From positions 1 through 64,000 of the forward strand of contig JAEWSC010000011.1 of NCBI GenBank assembly GCA_023398575.1: a stretch of DNA of 64,000 nt, read 5' to 3'. The translations under genes and the position numbers were made by a program. This stretch comes from Bacillota bacterium. GTDB taxonomy: Bacteria; Bacillota; Clostridia; Christensenellales; Aristaeellaceae. Under the pieces are notes generated by a model, which was not told the origin of the DNA, did no database searches, and saw only the letters and a program-made list of their open reading frames with translations. Below, piece after piece: positions 52,837 to 61,502 of this stretch. Each line of letters begins with the position of its first letter. The stretch's first letter is position 1.

Positions 52837-53535
52837 CTATTTCTTCTGCCCGTAATACGCGTTCTTTCCGTGTTTTCTTTGAAAGTGCTTTTCGCTCACA
52901 TGCTCGGGGCAAGGGAGTGCATCAGGACTAATTTGTCTTGTCATGGCAGCCATGGCAGCTACTTCTTCCAGAATAATGGCATTCTCTACTGCCTTTTCGG
53001 GGGTTTCGCCCCAAGTAAAAGGGCCGTGGCAGCTTAAGAGTACGGCTGGCACATGCAGCCGGGGGATGCTCTGAAAAGTCTCCACGATCAGGTTGCCGGT
53101 TTCACCTTCATAGTCGCGGGCCACTTCTTCCGCGGATAGCGGGCGAGCACAAGGCACCGGGCCATGGAAAGTATCGGCATGGGTAGTGCCAAAGCAGGGA
53201 ATAGGCATTCTTGCCTGGGCCCAGGCAGTAGCCATACGGCTGTGTGTATGGGTAACGCCGCCGATTTCCGGCCAAGCTCTGTACAGCTTCAAATGGGTTG
53301 GGGTATCACTGGAAGGGCGGAGCAGGCTATCCACCGGTTGTCCATCGCTCAGGCGGACCAGAACAATATCCTCCGGCTTCATCTGCGCATAGCTGACACC
53401 GCTGGGCTTGATGGCCATCAGACCCCTTTCCCGGTCGATCCCACTGACATTGCCCCAAGTCAAAACCACCAGACCACTTTTCCAAAGAGTGATATTCGCT
53501 TCATACACCTGTTCCTTTAACGCTTGCAATGTCAT
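52837..53535 (-). CDS. araD: L-ribulose-5-phosphate 4-epimerase
   Basis: 232 residues, class II aldolase fold. Converts L-ribulose-5-phosphate to D-xylulose-5-phosphate. Motifs: LVVLTWGNVSGIDRERGLMAIKPSGV, SSDTPTHLKLY (Asp77), zinc ligands His96 and His98 in THTHSRMAT, Asp120 (THADTFHGPVP) and His170 (LSCHGPF). It has its own promoter and faces araB tail to tail, so the two ara genes are not one operon. ATG 53535 follows AAAGGCGG. Confidence 0.96.
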   Translation of the reverse strand: MTLQALKEQVYEANITLWKSGLVVLTWGNVSGIDRERGLMAIKPSGVSYAQMKPEDIVLVRLSDGQPVDSLLRPSSDTPTHLKLYRAWPEIGGVTHTHSRMATAWAQARMPIPCFGTTHADTFHGPVPCARPLSAEEVARDYEGETGNLIVETFQSIPRLHVPAVLLSCHGPFTWGETPEKAVENAIILEEVAAMAAMTRQISPDALPCPEHVSEKHFQRKHGKNAYYGQKK

Positions 53536-53581
53536 AATAAACCGCCTTTCGCGTTTTTCAAACTACATTTTCATGAAGAAT

Positions 53582-53610
53582 ATTATACCCGCTTTGCGTT
53601 TCTTTCTCAA
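53582..53610 (-). promoter_or_regulatory. sigma-A promoter of araD
   Basis: Minus strand TTGAGA (53610-53605), 17-base spacer, TATAAT (53587-53582). Confidence 0.75.
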
Positions 53611-53634
53611 GCGTTTGTACAGTAAGAATGATTG

Positions 53635-53663
53635 TTGACGCATGTTTTATAGGATGATACAAT
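53635..53663 (+). promoter_or_regulatory. sigma-A promoter of the hypothetical gene at 53700
   Basis: TTGACG (53635-53640), 17-base spacer, TACAAT (53658-53663). Divergent from the araD promoter with about 25 bases between the -35 elements. Confidence 0.7.
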
Positions 53664-53699
53664 GAGAAAAACGCAATAGGGGACGGGAGAGAAAGCACC

Positions 53700-54155
53700 G
53701 TGGATTTGAAGGAGATCATCGCCAGCTGCCTGTATGACGGCAAGTGGGCTGGGCAGGCGGAAGAAGAAAATCAACGGAATTTTCTCAAGATTAAAAAGCA
53801 TCTGAACAAGAGCTTTGTAGAGCAGTACCTAGAATACGGCGGATTTCGTGGTTGGTGGTTGGATGGCCTGGAAATGTGGCGCGCTGATTGGGCCGGCAAG
53901 GAATCGGCTATTATGAGCCTGCATTTCAAAAGGCAGGAGGAAAAGGTGGACCTTTTGTTCTATGGCTTAGACGCCGTGAACATGAAGGGAGATTTGCAGC
54001 CCCGGGGTTCCAAGTGGGCGGCAGAAGTGTTGCTGTTGGCTTTTGCGCAAAAAGATAAAAAGCTTGGCTGCGCCCTTGTATGCCGGGAGGGATTTACGGT
54101 TCGAATGAGTTTTGCTCAGGTTATATCTATCAATAAGTCCGACAATCACATTTAG
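53700..54155 (+). CDS. hypothetical protein
   Basis: 151 residues, family not recognised. No signal peptide, no membrane segment. Trp-rich middle (GGFRGWWLDGLEMWRADWAG) followed by beta strands (MSLHFKRQEEKVDLLFYGLDAV) and a Lys-rich end. GTG 53700 follows GGGAGAG, and a good promoter and a terminator frame it, so it is a real single-gene unit. It is divergent from araD and may share its regulatory space; nothing else points to function. Confidence 0.72.
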   Translation: MDLKEIIASCLYDGKWAGQAEEENQRNFLKIKKHLNKSFVEQYLEYGGFRGWWLDGLEMWRADWAGKESAIMSLHFKRQEEKVDLLFYGLDAVNMKGDLQPRGSKWAAEVLLLAFAQKDKKLGCALVCREGFTVRMSFAQVISINKSDNHI

Positions 54156-54185
54156 GCATAATGAATAGAGTCATCAAATACAACA

Positions 54186-54224
54186 CAAAAGCGCGAAGCA
54201 ACAACTATCTGCTTCGCGCTTTTG
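54186..54224. terminator. bidirectional terminator before the rhamnosidase gene
   Basis: A perfect 15-base stem with GCGCGAAGCA, arms 54186-54200 and 54210-54224, nine-base loop, A-rich and T-rich ends. Confidence 0.85.
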
Positions 54225-54243
54225 CTGTATTATGCAGGCAGTT

Positions 54244-56862
54244 TTAATGCAAATTGTAGATGATGGTGTATTCTCCAGATCCGGTGCTTGCAAAAGCGCC
54301 ATCTGGACCATCAGCAAACTGCAGCCCATCATCAGACACTACTTTTGCTTTTCCAAGGCAGATGGTGGCTGTTGTATTGCAGGGGATATGAACATGAAGC
54401 GTAACCTGATGATCATCCTTCTGCCAGTGAACAGCTACTTCGCCATACATTGACTGATAGGCTGCCTTGGCATAAGCGAGGCCGCCGCCAATTTGAGGCT
54501 GTATCCATGTATGCCGGTAACCTGAATTTGATTCATCCAAGCGTATGCCGGCAATGGTGCGGTACAGCCAGTCGCCGATGGCGCCATAGGCATAATGGTT
54601 GAAGGAGTTCATGCCCGCGCTCCACATGCTGCCGTCGGGCTTGATGCCATCCCAGTGCTCCCAGATGGTAGTAGCGCCCATCTTCACTTGGAATAGCCAG
54701 GAAGGGAATTCCTCCCGAAGTACCAGATCATAGGCTTCCTTCAAATGACCACTCTGGGATAGAGCGTTGGCGATGTAGGGTGTGCCCACAAACCCGGTCA
54801 CTAAATGACCGCTGTTTTTTTCGATCAGGCGGATCAAGGCTTGTGCGGTCTTTTCCACCCATTCAGGCGGTGTCAAGCCAAATTGCAGCGCAAGCACGTG
54901 CGCAGTTTGCGTGCTGACTGTCAATTCGCCATCCTTTGTGAAAAAAGTTCTGGCAAAGCCCTGGCAGATTTCATCATGCAGTTTGCCATAGAATTTGGCA
55001 TCCTCTTTCATCCCAAGGGTGGCAGCAATTTTGGCAAATAAGCCAGTAGAGTAGGCGTAGTAGGCGGAGCAGGTATATTCGTTTGGCGTGGCACCAAAAC
55101 AACTTCCTTCTTCTGCATCCAGGGCCACCCAGTCACCAAACTGCAGGCGGTATTCCCACAAGGGACCATTGGCATGGCTTCGCATGAAATCAATCCAGGC
55201 CTTCATGCTCTCATACTGATCTTTTAGCACTTGTGCATCGCCGGAAGCAAGGTACACATTCCAAGGAACGATTACCGCGGCGTCTGCCCAGGCGGTAGCA
55301 GAATGGGTGCCATTGGATTGCAGCCAGTTTTCTTCTGTGGCTTTGGCATTTGTGATAATATCCGGAATCACATGCGGCACACCGCCCTCCGGTGTTTGGT
55401 CGTATTGTAAATCCTTCAGCCATTTCGTAAAGAATGGATGGGTATCCATCAAATAGCAGGCTGTGGGGCAAAAGATTTGTGCATCCCCGGTCCAGCCAAG
55501 GCGCTCATCCCTTTGGGGGCAGTCGGTGGGAACATCCAGAAAATTGCCCTTCAACCCCCAAAGAATGTTGTGCTGCAATTGATTCACAAGTGGATGGGAG
55601 CATTCAAAGGTGCCAGTATGCGCCATATCGGAGTGAACAACGCAGGCTGTGAAACTCTCTTTCTTGATACTGCCTGGATAAGAAACGATATGGACGTAAC
55701 GGAAGCCTTGATAGGTGAAAAGTGGCTGATACGCTTCTTCTCCCTGACCCTTCAAGATATAACGCAGCGTCTGCTTGGCGGAGCGGAGATTCTCAGTATA
55801 TACATTGCCGTCCTTATCCAATACCTCAAAGCAGCGCAACTCCGCTACATCACCTGGCTTGCCGGATACGGTGAAGTGTACCCAGCCTGTAAGGTTCTGA
55901 CCAAAATCCAAAACCGTTTCGCCCTTTGGTGTCGTAATAATTTTCTTCACCCGCAGGGTATCTATAATCCTGACACGGCAGCCGCCTTGCGGCTCCAGAT
56001 TCTTTAAATCATAGGGGAGCAAATGTACCGGCTGCGTTTTTTCGGGATGATATCGGGCGTCATAGGTTTCGCCGTCGTATATTTCGGAAAACAACACGGG
56101 TGAATCAGAACCTTGCCAGCTTTCATCCGTAACTAGTCTTTGCAGGCGGCCATCTTCATAGGTAATCTCTATCTGACACAAAAGCGCCGTACGGCCACCA
56201 TAGTTGTTGCGGGTATTCAAAAAGCCCATCAATCCCTTATACCAGCCGGCGCCCAGCCAACCGCAGAGGGTGTTTTCGCCTTCGTTTATTAGGTGGGTGA
56301 TTTCATTGGCCTGGTACATCAGGTGGTGATGGTACGATGTCCAGCCAGGAGCCAGATGGTCTTCGCCCGCCTTGACATCGTTTACATATAGATGATAAAG
56401 ACCAAGTGCGGTAGAAAACGCATAGGCAGAGCGGACTTTGCCTTGGACAGTAAAAGTGCTTTTTACAAAGGTACCTTTTGAACTGCCGGCATCAGCTTCT
56501 GTCTCGGCGGTGATGAATCTGGCCACCCAATCTTTTTCATTCAAGATGGCTGTAACAAAAGAGGCAGGGCCGCTTTCGTACATTGAATCGGTATCAGTCC
56601 ATACCGTCACTCGCCAGAAATACTTTGTGGCGGACTGAAGGGGAAGCCCTTCTGGCCGATAGTGCGCAGAGCAATCAGAAAGCACTTTACCACTGTCAAA
56701 GAGCACCTTCTGAAAGGATGCCTCATCGCTCAATTGTAAGCGAAAAGCTGCTTGCTTCATGTTGCGCTGATCGCTTTCCATTATCCAGCCAAAAGAAGGG
56801 TTGGCGCCTATACCCATGGGATGCTTGAAGTGGTTGACTGTTAGTTTCGTGATCTTAAGCAT
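54244..56862 (-). CDS. GH78 alpha-L-rhamnosidase
   Basis: 872 residues, no signal peptide, so intracellular. Order of domains fits GH78: N-terminal beta domains (GIGANPSFGWIMES to about 290, with YHHHLMYQANEITHLINEGENTLCGWLGAGWYKG), a Bac_rhamnosid core with the catalytic stretch PTDCPQRDERLGWTGDAQIF, then the (alpha/alpha)6 barrel with GDWVALDAEEGSCFGATPNEYTCSAYYAYS-type loop and EHWDGIKPDGSMWSAGMNSFNHYAYGAIGDWLY, and a C-terminal beta domain. Removes terminal rhamnose from imported glycosides or pectin (RG-I) oligomers. ATG 56862 has GGAGA upstream. No rhamnose catabolic genes are nearby. Confidence 0.95.
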   Translation of the reverse strand: MLKITKLTVNHFKHPMGIGANPSFGWIMESDQRNMKQAAFRLQLSDEASFQKVLFDSGKVLSDCSAHYRPEGLPLQSATKYFWRVTVWTDTDSMYESGPASFVTAILNEKDWVARFITAETEADAGSSKGTFVKSTFTVQGKVRSAYAFSTALGLYHLYVNDVKAGEDHLAPGWTSYHHHLMYQANEITHLINEGENTLCGWLGAGWYKGLMGFLNTRNNYGGRTALLCQIEITYEDGRLQRLVTDESWQGSDSPVLFSEIYDGETYDARYHPEKTQPVHLLPYDLKNLEPQGGCRVRIIDTLRVKKIITTPKGETVLDFGQNLTGWVHFTVSGKPGDVAELRCFEVLDKDGNVYTENLRSAKQTLRYILKGQGEEAYQPLFTYQGFRYVHIVSYPGSIKKESFTACVVHSDMAHTGTFECSHPLVNQLQHNILWGLKGNFLDVPTDCPQRDERLGWTGDAQIFCPTACYLMDTHPFFTKWLKDLQYDQTPEGGVPHVIPDIITNAKATEENWLQSNGTHSATAWADAAVIVPWNVYLASGDAQVLKDQYESMKAWIDFMRSHANGPLWEYRLQFGDWVALDAEEGSCFGATPNEYTCSAYYAYSTGLFAKIAATLGMKEDAKFYGKLHDEICQGFARTFFTKDGELTVSTQTAHVLALQFGLTPPEWVEKTAQALIRLIEKNSGHLVTGFVGTPYIANALSQSGHLKEAYDLVLREEFPSWLFQVKMGATTIWEHWDGIKPDGSMWSAGMNSFNHYAYGAIGDWLYRTIAGIRLDESNSGYRHTWIQPQIGGGLAYAKAAYQSMYGEVAVHWQKDDHQVTLHVHIPCNTTATICLGKAKVVSDDGLQFADGPDGAFASTGSGEYTIIYNLH

Positions 56863-57179
56863 ATGGTTCTCTCCATCTCAATGATTCTTTGCATATGATA
56901 TAACGAAAAGGTGCTTGCTGTATAGGGGGTACAAGCAATTGGTGATTATTGAGTTATCCAATTGAAGCATCTGTCAAATATTCTATCTCCCATTGGCGAA
57001 ATGATGGCCGGTACAATAATATATCCCTTCAGACAGACAAATGGCTGGAGCCCTCGCTCTATTATTGGGCAACATGCCGGATTTTGCAGTTTATATGGAA
57101 ATAAGCACATTCCATACGTGACAAATCGTGCGGCCTGCGCTATGATGATTCAGACGGTATGCAAAAGTGAAGGTATGAT
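56863..57179. other. intergenic region between divergent rhamnosidase and DUF1294 genes
   Basis: 317 bases, holding the plus-strand promoter at 57118-57146. A TTGACA on the minus strand (56977-56972) lacks a -10 at proper spacing. An open frame at 56962-57228 shows no family features or ribosome binding site. Confidence 0.55.
57118..57146 (+). promoter_or_regulatory. sigma-A promoter of the DUF1294-dgoD-aldolase genes
   Basis: GTGACA (57118-57123), 17-base spacer, TATGAT (57141-57146). Confidence 0.6.
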
Positions 57180-57470
57180 ATGGATAAAAGCACAATATTG
57201 CTGGCAGCTTTTGTACTGCTGGTCATAACAAATCTTATTTCCTATCTGCTGATGCGACATGATAAGCGTTGTGCCCAAAAAGGGCTGCGTCGCATTCCGG
57301 AAGCAAGGCTGTTTCTGGCTGCCGCTTGCTTCGGCGGGTTAGGTGGTGTGGTGGGTATGCAGCGCCTGCGTCATAAGACGAAGCATTGGTACTTTCAAAT
57401 CTTTTTTCCGTTGATAATGATTTTACAAATTATTGCGCTTGGTTTTGGTGTGTACTGGCTTTTTCGATAG
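57180..57470 (+). CDS. DUF1294 family membrane protein
   Basis: 96 residues, three membrane helices. The DUF1294 hallmarks are present: NLISYLLMRHDKRCAQKGLRRIPEARLF between helices one and two, then CFGGLGGVVGMQRLRHKTKHWYFQIFFPL. Function of the family is unknown. GAAGGT precedes ATG 57180. It lies 33 bases before dgoD and shares its promoter, probably without functional link. Confidence 0.87.
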   Translation: MDKSTILLAAFVLLVITNLISYLLMRHDKRCAQKGLRRIPEARLFLAAACFGGLGGVVGMQRLRHKTKHWYFQIFFPLIMILQIIALGFGVYWLFR

Positions 57471-57503
57471 CCGCATATCCACTTAATATATGGAGGTGTA
57501 CGT

Positions 57504-58652
57504 ATGAAAATCAAGTCCATTGAGCTGTTTCAGGTTCCTCCGCGGTGGCTCTTTCTCAAAATGACGACAGAATCTGGCATTGTTGGCTGGGGTGAGCCTA
57601 TTGTGGAAGGCCGGGCTGCGACGGTTGCCGCTTGCGTAAAGGAGATGAGCGAGCATCTGATCGGCAAAAGCGCGGGAGAAATTGAAGACACGTTTCAAAT
57701 GCTCTACCGCACCGGCTTTTACCGAGGCGGACCTGTGCTGACCAGTGCTATCTCCGGCATCGAGCAGGCCATGTGGGATATCAAGGGCAAGTATCACAAC
57801 ATGCCTGTGTATGAGTTTCTGGGCGGCAAGGTGCGGGACCGGATAGAGGTATACCGCTGGATTGGGGGAGACCATCCCCGGGATACGGCGGATGCTGCCC
57901 GGGAGGCGGTAGCCCAGGGATACCGGGCCGTAAAGATGAATGGAACGGACGAGTTGAAATGGATTGATTCCCACGCGAAGCTGGATGAGACCGTTGCCCG
58001 TGTGGCAGCCATTCGCGAGGCCGTAGGAGACAAGCTTGGCATTGCTATCGATTTTCATGGCCGTGTTCATAAAACCATGGCCAAGGTACTTATGCATAAG
58101 CTGGAGCCCTATAACCTTTTGTTTGTAGAGGAACCGGTACTTTGTGAAAATGAAGATGAATTTCTTGAACTCGCCAGAGCCTGCCATATCCCCATCGCCA
58201 CTGGCGAGCGAAACTATACCCGTTGGGGCTTTAAACGCATGCTCACCCGCGGCGGTGTAGATATTTTACAGCCTGATGTAAGTCATTGCGGCGGTATTTT
58301 GGAAACCCGTAAAATTGCGGCCATGGCCGAAGCCTTTGATGTAGCTATCGCGCTCCACTGCCCGCTGGGACCAATTGCTTTGGCAGCTTGCTTACAGGTG
58401 GACTTTTGTACACCCAACGTTTTTATTCAGGAGCAGAGTGCTAACATCCATTACAATAAGGGCTATGACTTGCTTAACTATCTAAAAAATCCCGAAGTCT
58501 TCCATTATAAAGATGGTCACGCTCATCTCCTCACAGGGCCTGGGCTCGGCATTGAGGTGGATGAGGATTATGTGCGCCGGATGGCCGAGATCGGCCATAA
58601 ATGGCACAACCCCATCTGGCGGGATTCAGACGGCGTAATCGCCGAATGGTAA
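57504..58652 (+). CDS. dgoD: D-galactonate dehydratase (enolase superfamily)
   Basis: 382 residues. Dehydrates D-galactonate to 2-dehydro-3-deoxy-D-galactonate. Metal ligands Asp183 (IAIDFHG), Glu209 (LFVEEP) and Glu235 (ATGERNY), with His185 and His285 (ALHCPLGP) as acid/base, fall at the same residue numbers as in Escherichia coli DgoD, so the assignment within the mandelate racemase family is strong. Ends YVRRMAEIGHKWHNPIWRDSDGVIAEW, also typical. GGAGGTG precedes ATG 57504. The aldolase follows 60 bases on. Confidence 0.94.
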   Translation: MKIKSIELFQVPPRWLFLKMTTESGIVGWGEPIVEGRAATVAACVKEMSEHLIGKSAGEIEDTFQMLYRTGFYRGGPVLTSAISGIEQAMWDIKGKYHNMPVYEFLGGKVRDRIEVYRWIGGDHPRDTADAAREAVAQGYRAVKMNGTDELKWIDSHAKLDETVARVAAIREAVGDKLGIAIDFHGRVHKTMAKVLMHKLEPYNLLFVEEPVLCENEDEFLELARACHIPIATGERNYTRWGFKRMLTRGGVDILQPDVSHCGGILETRKIAAMAEAFDVAIALHCPLGPIALAACLQVDFCTPNVFIQEQSANIHYNKGYDLLNYLKNPEVFHYKDGHAHLLTGPGLGIEVDEDYVRRMAEIGHKWHNPIWRDSDGVIAEW

Positions 58653-58712
58653 TTGCGCGATCCTAAAAACAATGGCGATATGTTTTGAACACTGCAGATA
58701 GGGGAATGGACC

Positions 58713-59354
58713 ATGAATGCTTTGGAGCAAGTACTTAAGTACAAGGTTATCGTTATTGTCAGAGGTTTGTCGTCAGAGCATATGCTCCCATTTGCCAAAG
58801 CGCTATTTGCTGGTGGCATACGCTTGATGGAAGTGACGTTTGATCAGCAGCATCAGGATACATGGCCGGATACCGCTTATGCTATCCGTGCTGTGCGTGA
58901 AGAATATGATGGGCAGATGACGGTAGGCGCGGGAACCGTGCTGACCCAAAGACAATTGGAAATCGCCCGGCTGGCTGGTGCCATGTATATGGTATCGCCA
59001 AACGTGGACGTCAGCATTATTGCCGAGGCAAAGGCCAGTGGGATGGGCGCATTCCCTGGCGCAATGACGCCTACCGAAATTGCTGCAGCCTATCAAGCCG
59101 GTGCTGACGCCGTGAAGCTGTTTCCAGCGGGCAGTCTGGGTCCCGAATATGTCAAGGCGGTCACCGCACCGCTTTCACATATTCCACTGATTGCGGTAGG
59201 CGGCATAACAGAAAAAAACTGTGCTGACTATTTGGAAGCAGGGGCGATCGGTATAGGGGTTGGCGGCAGCATTGTCAACAAGGCCTGGATTGAGGCCGGA
59301 GAGTGGGACAAGATTACAGCGCATGCCAAAGCATATGTTCGGGCAGTTGATTAA
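58713..59354 (+). CDS. KDPG/KDPGal-type aldolase
   Basis: 213 residues, class I aldolase of the Eda/DgoA family: Glu40 in RLMEVTFDQ, Schiff-base Lys135 in AVKLFPAG, GAGTVLT, and IAVGGITEKNCADYLEAGAIGIGVGGSI. Splits 2-dehydro-3-deoxy-6-phospho-(galacto/glu)conate to pyruvate and glyceraldehyde-3-phosphate. Position after dgoD argues for the galactonate pathway (DgoA), but KDPG use cannot be excluded. The kinase needed between the two steps is not in the window. Confidence 0.93.
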   Translation: MNALEQVLKYKVIVIVRGLSSEHMLPFAKALFAGGIRLMEVTFDQQHQDTWPDTAYAIRAVREEYDGQMTVGAGTVLTQRQLEIARLAGAMYMVSPNVDVSIIAEAKASGMGAFPGAMTPTEIAAAYQAGADAVKLFPAGSLGPEYVKAVTAPLSHIPLIAVGGITEKNCADYLEAGAIGIGVGGSIVNKAWIEAGEWDKITAHAKAYVRAVD

Positions 59355-59373
59355 AGAAAAAAGCAATATAACG

Positions 59374-59409
59374 AAAAAGCGCTCCGGGCCATTTGTCCGA
59401 AGCGCTTTT
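59374..59409. terminator. bidirectional terminator after the aldolase gene
   Basis: AAAAGCGCTCCGG (59375-59386 region) pairs with CCGAAGCGCTTTT (59397-59409), one mismatch; A run before and T run after. Confidence 0.83.
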
Positions 59410-59433
59410 GTCTATATTCCAAGAGAATCCAAC

Positions 59434-60279
59434 CTATTTCCACTCGCTTTCTGTCATACGCTTATCGAAATACGTTATGACCAGCTCGGAAATTCGGTCA
59501 GAATGCGCAATACCCTTTGCTTTGCAGGCATCCAAAGCGTCTGTTTTGAAATATTGCATGCAGGCGCGGATCATGTTCTCCATGGAGCCAAAATCTGCTG
59601 GCACAAAATAGGCGAGCAAATGTGCCTGCTTCTCTTTAGGCACACATTTTTTGACTTTAGTCTCCCAAGCACCATAATCCAGCGTATCGTACTGGGCCAG
59701 CAAGAGGTCCACGTGAGCGTGAAAAATCATGTCGATGTTCTTGATCAACTTAAAGATATCCTGGCGTTTGAAGTATTTGATCAGCATTTCAATATGGAAC
59801 CAATAGGTATCCATTGCCCTTTTTATATCAGGCAGACAACTATCCGTGCGAAGGCCCTTGTCCAGAAGTATGCCCACTTCTCCCGTACGGTCAAATATTA
59901 AGTTTTTCCGGGAGCAGCCTTTTAAATGCTGCCGGCAGAACCAGGTCATGGGATACCCTGCGTTCATGATAAAAAAGTCATGCTGGTGAAGATTTTCACC
60001 AATTTTCAATACGCTGCAGAAATTTTTGAAGTGGGCGTCATTATAATTTTCAGGCCAGCAGATGACCAGTTCATCGCAAGCCTGCTTTAAGAACTTCGGG
60101 ACATCAGCAGCAAAGGCTTCGAAATCTTTATCATCCACCAAGAAAACAGGATCGTAATCAGAATACAGGTCTTCTTCTGACCGGCTCAGAGAGCCATATT
60201 GCCAACCGCCTTTGCACCGCTCATCTGCCTTAAGGATTTCCACCAGTTTTTCAAAGGCGGCTACAAGATCAGGATGCAT
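59434..60279 (-). CDS. nucleotidyltransferase-like protein (aminoglycoside 6-adenylyltransferase-like fold)
   Basis: 281 residues. N-terminal nucleotidyltransferase motif YGSLSRSEEDLYSDYDPVFLVDD, the GS...DxD pattern of polymerase-beta-like enzymes, followed by a helical C-terminal domain (AMDTYWFHIEMLIKYFKRQDIFKLIKNIDMIFHAHVDLLLAQY). Overall look is that of the AadE/ANT(6) and lincosamide nucleotidyltransferase group, but the first motif lacks the usual second Gly, and I cannot tell a resistance enzyme from a housekeeping relative. AGAAAAGAG lies upstream of ATG 60279. 48 bases after msrAB on the same strand, probably co-transcribed. Confidence 0.7.
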   Translation of the reverse strand: MHPDLVAAFEKLVEILKADERCKGGWQYGSLSRSEEDLYSDYDPVFLVDDKDFEAFAADVPKFLKQACDELVICWPENYNDAHFKNFCSVLKIGENLHQHDFFIMNAGYPMTWFCRQHLKGCSRKNLIFDRTGEVGILLDKGLRTDSCLPDIKRAMDTYWFHIEMLIKYFKRQDIFKLIKNIDMIFHAHVDLLLAQYDTLDYGAWETKVKKCVPKEKQAHLLAYFVPADFGSMENMIRACMQYFKTDALDACKAKGIAHSDRISELVITYFDKRMTESEWK

Positions 60280-60327
60280 CTCTTTTCTCCTTCGTAAAAG
60301 GCGGCTTGCAAATAGAATAGTTTTATC

Positions 60328-61287
60328 TTATTTCACATACTGCACAAGCTTGCCATAGCCCGTTTCTTCCATCTTGGCCTTGGGAATAAACTTTAATGCG
60401 GCACTGTTAATGCAATAGCGCAGCCCGCCTAGTTCCTTGGGGCCATCGTAAAATACGTGGCCCAAGTGTGCATTTCCCACCCTGCTGCGCACCTCTGTAC
60501 GCACCCGGAAAAGGGAATGATCCATAAACTCTTTGACTACATGGGGATCGATAGGACGGGAGAAGCTAGGCCAGCCGCAGCCGGATTCAAACTTATCGCT
60601 GGATGCAAACAACGGTTCACCAGTGGTAATATCCACATAAATGCCGGGGGCATAATGGTTCCAGAATTCGTTTTGGAAAGGCGGCTCCGTCGCGGCTTTC
60701 TGTGTAACTTCAAACTGCTGAGGCGTTAGTTCTTTTTTCAGCATATCGCGATCGGCTGGCGCATACAAGGTGGGGTCAACAGCAGCCTGGGCCGCCATGG
60801 CAATTTTATCACGACCAATATGGCAGTAGCCATTGGGATTCTTGTCCAGATATTTTTGATGATACGCTTCTGCCGGATAGTAATTATCAAGCGGCTTTAA
60901 CTCCACAGCTACAGGTGCGGAAAGCGTAGCCTGCAGCTTTTTGAGGGATTCGCGGATAACACTTTCATCCTCTGGGTGCACGTAATAAATGCCTGTGCGG
61001 TATTGGGTGCCCTTGTCTCCGCCCTGACGGTTTACGGAGGTGGGATCAATGCATTCATAATACAGTTCCAGCAGGAAGGGCAGGGGCAGCGTATTTGAAT
61101 TATAGACTACCTTTACTGTTTCGGCATGGCCGGTATTATGGTGACATACCTGCTCATAGGTGGGATTTTCCGTATTGCCGTTGGCGTAACCAACTTCCGT
61201 TTCCACAACGCCGTTGATGGATGCAATGTACTTTTCTGTACCCCAGAAACATCCGCCGGCCAAATAAATTTCCTTGGTGCCCGTCAT
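60328..61287 (-). CDS. msrAB: peptide methionine sulfoxide reductase MsrA/MsrB fusion
   Basis: 319 residues. MsrA half (1-about 160): catalytic Cys13 in GGCFWGTEKY, EVGYANGNTENPTYEQVCHHNTGHAE, DPTSVNRQGGDKGTQYR. MsrB half (about 180-319): KAATEPPFQNEFWNHYAPGIYVD, GCGWPSFSRPI, SRVGNAHLGHVF and catalytic Cys in LRYCINSAAL. No CxxC zinc pairs are seen in the MsrB part. Repairs S- and R-methionine sulfoxide in proteins with thioredoxin. AAAGGAGA precedes ATG 61287. Next to a cassette with features of oxygen or nitric oxide defence. Confidence 0.96.
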   Translation of the reverse strand: MTGTKEIYLAGGCFWGTEKYIASINGVVETEVGYANGNTENPTYEQVCHHNTGHAETVKVVYNSNTLPLPFLLELYYECIDPTSVNRQGGDKGTQYRTGIYYVHPEDESVIRESLKKLQATLSAPVAVELKPLDNYYPAEAYHQKYLDKNPNGYCHIGRDKIAMAAQAAVDPTLYAPADRDMLKKELTPQQFEVTQKAATEPPFQNEFWNHYAPGIYVDITTGEPLFASSDKFESGCGWPSFSRPIDPHVVKEFMDHSLFRVRTEVRSRVGNAHLGHVFYDGPKELGGLRYCINSAALKFIPKAKMEETGYGKLVQYVK

Positions 61288-61369
61288 ATATAGTTCTCCT
61301 TTTGCGTCATGCGCAGCATTTTACGTTATAGGCATAGCATGCCCCGACAAAGGGCACTCAGACACGTTC

Positions 61370-61398
61370 ACTATAGCGCATTTTGGCAAATCTGTAAA
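61370..61398 (-). promoter_or_regulatory. sigma-A promoter of msrAB
   Basis: Minus strand TTTACA (61398-61393), 17-base spacer, TATAGT (61375-61370). Confidence 0.75.
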
Positions 61399-61407
61399 CG
61401 CAGACAT

Positions 61408-61455
61408 AAAAAAACATACCATGCAAACACAAAACTATTTTCTGTATTCGCATGG
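61408..61455 (-). terminator. intrinsic terminator after the DUF438 gene
   Basis: Minus strand CCATGC (61455-61450) with further pairing inward, loop, GCATGG (61424-61419), then TATG and seven T (61414-61408). It separates the cassette from msrAB. Confidence 0.75.
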
Positions 61456-61502
61456 CAATGAAATCATTCATACAGGAGGCAGACATTCTCACAGTTTATG
61501 TC

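Noticed and set aside
56962..57228. 88-codon open frame in the intergenic region before the DUF1294 gene
   Set aside because: No ribosome binding site, no domain, overlaps the promoter and start of the next gene.
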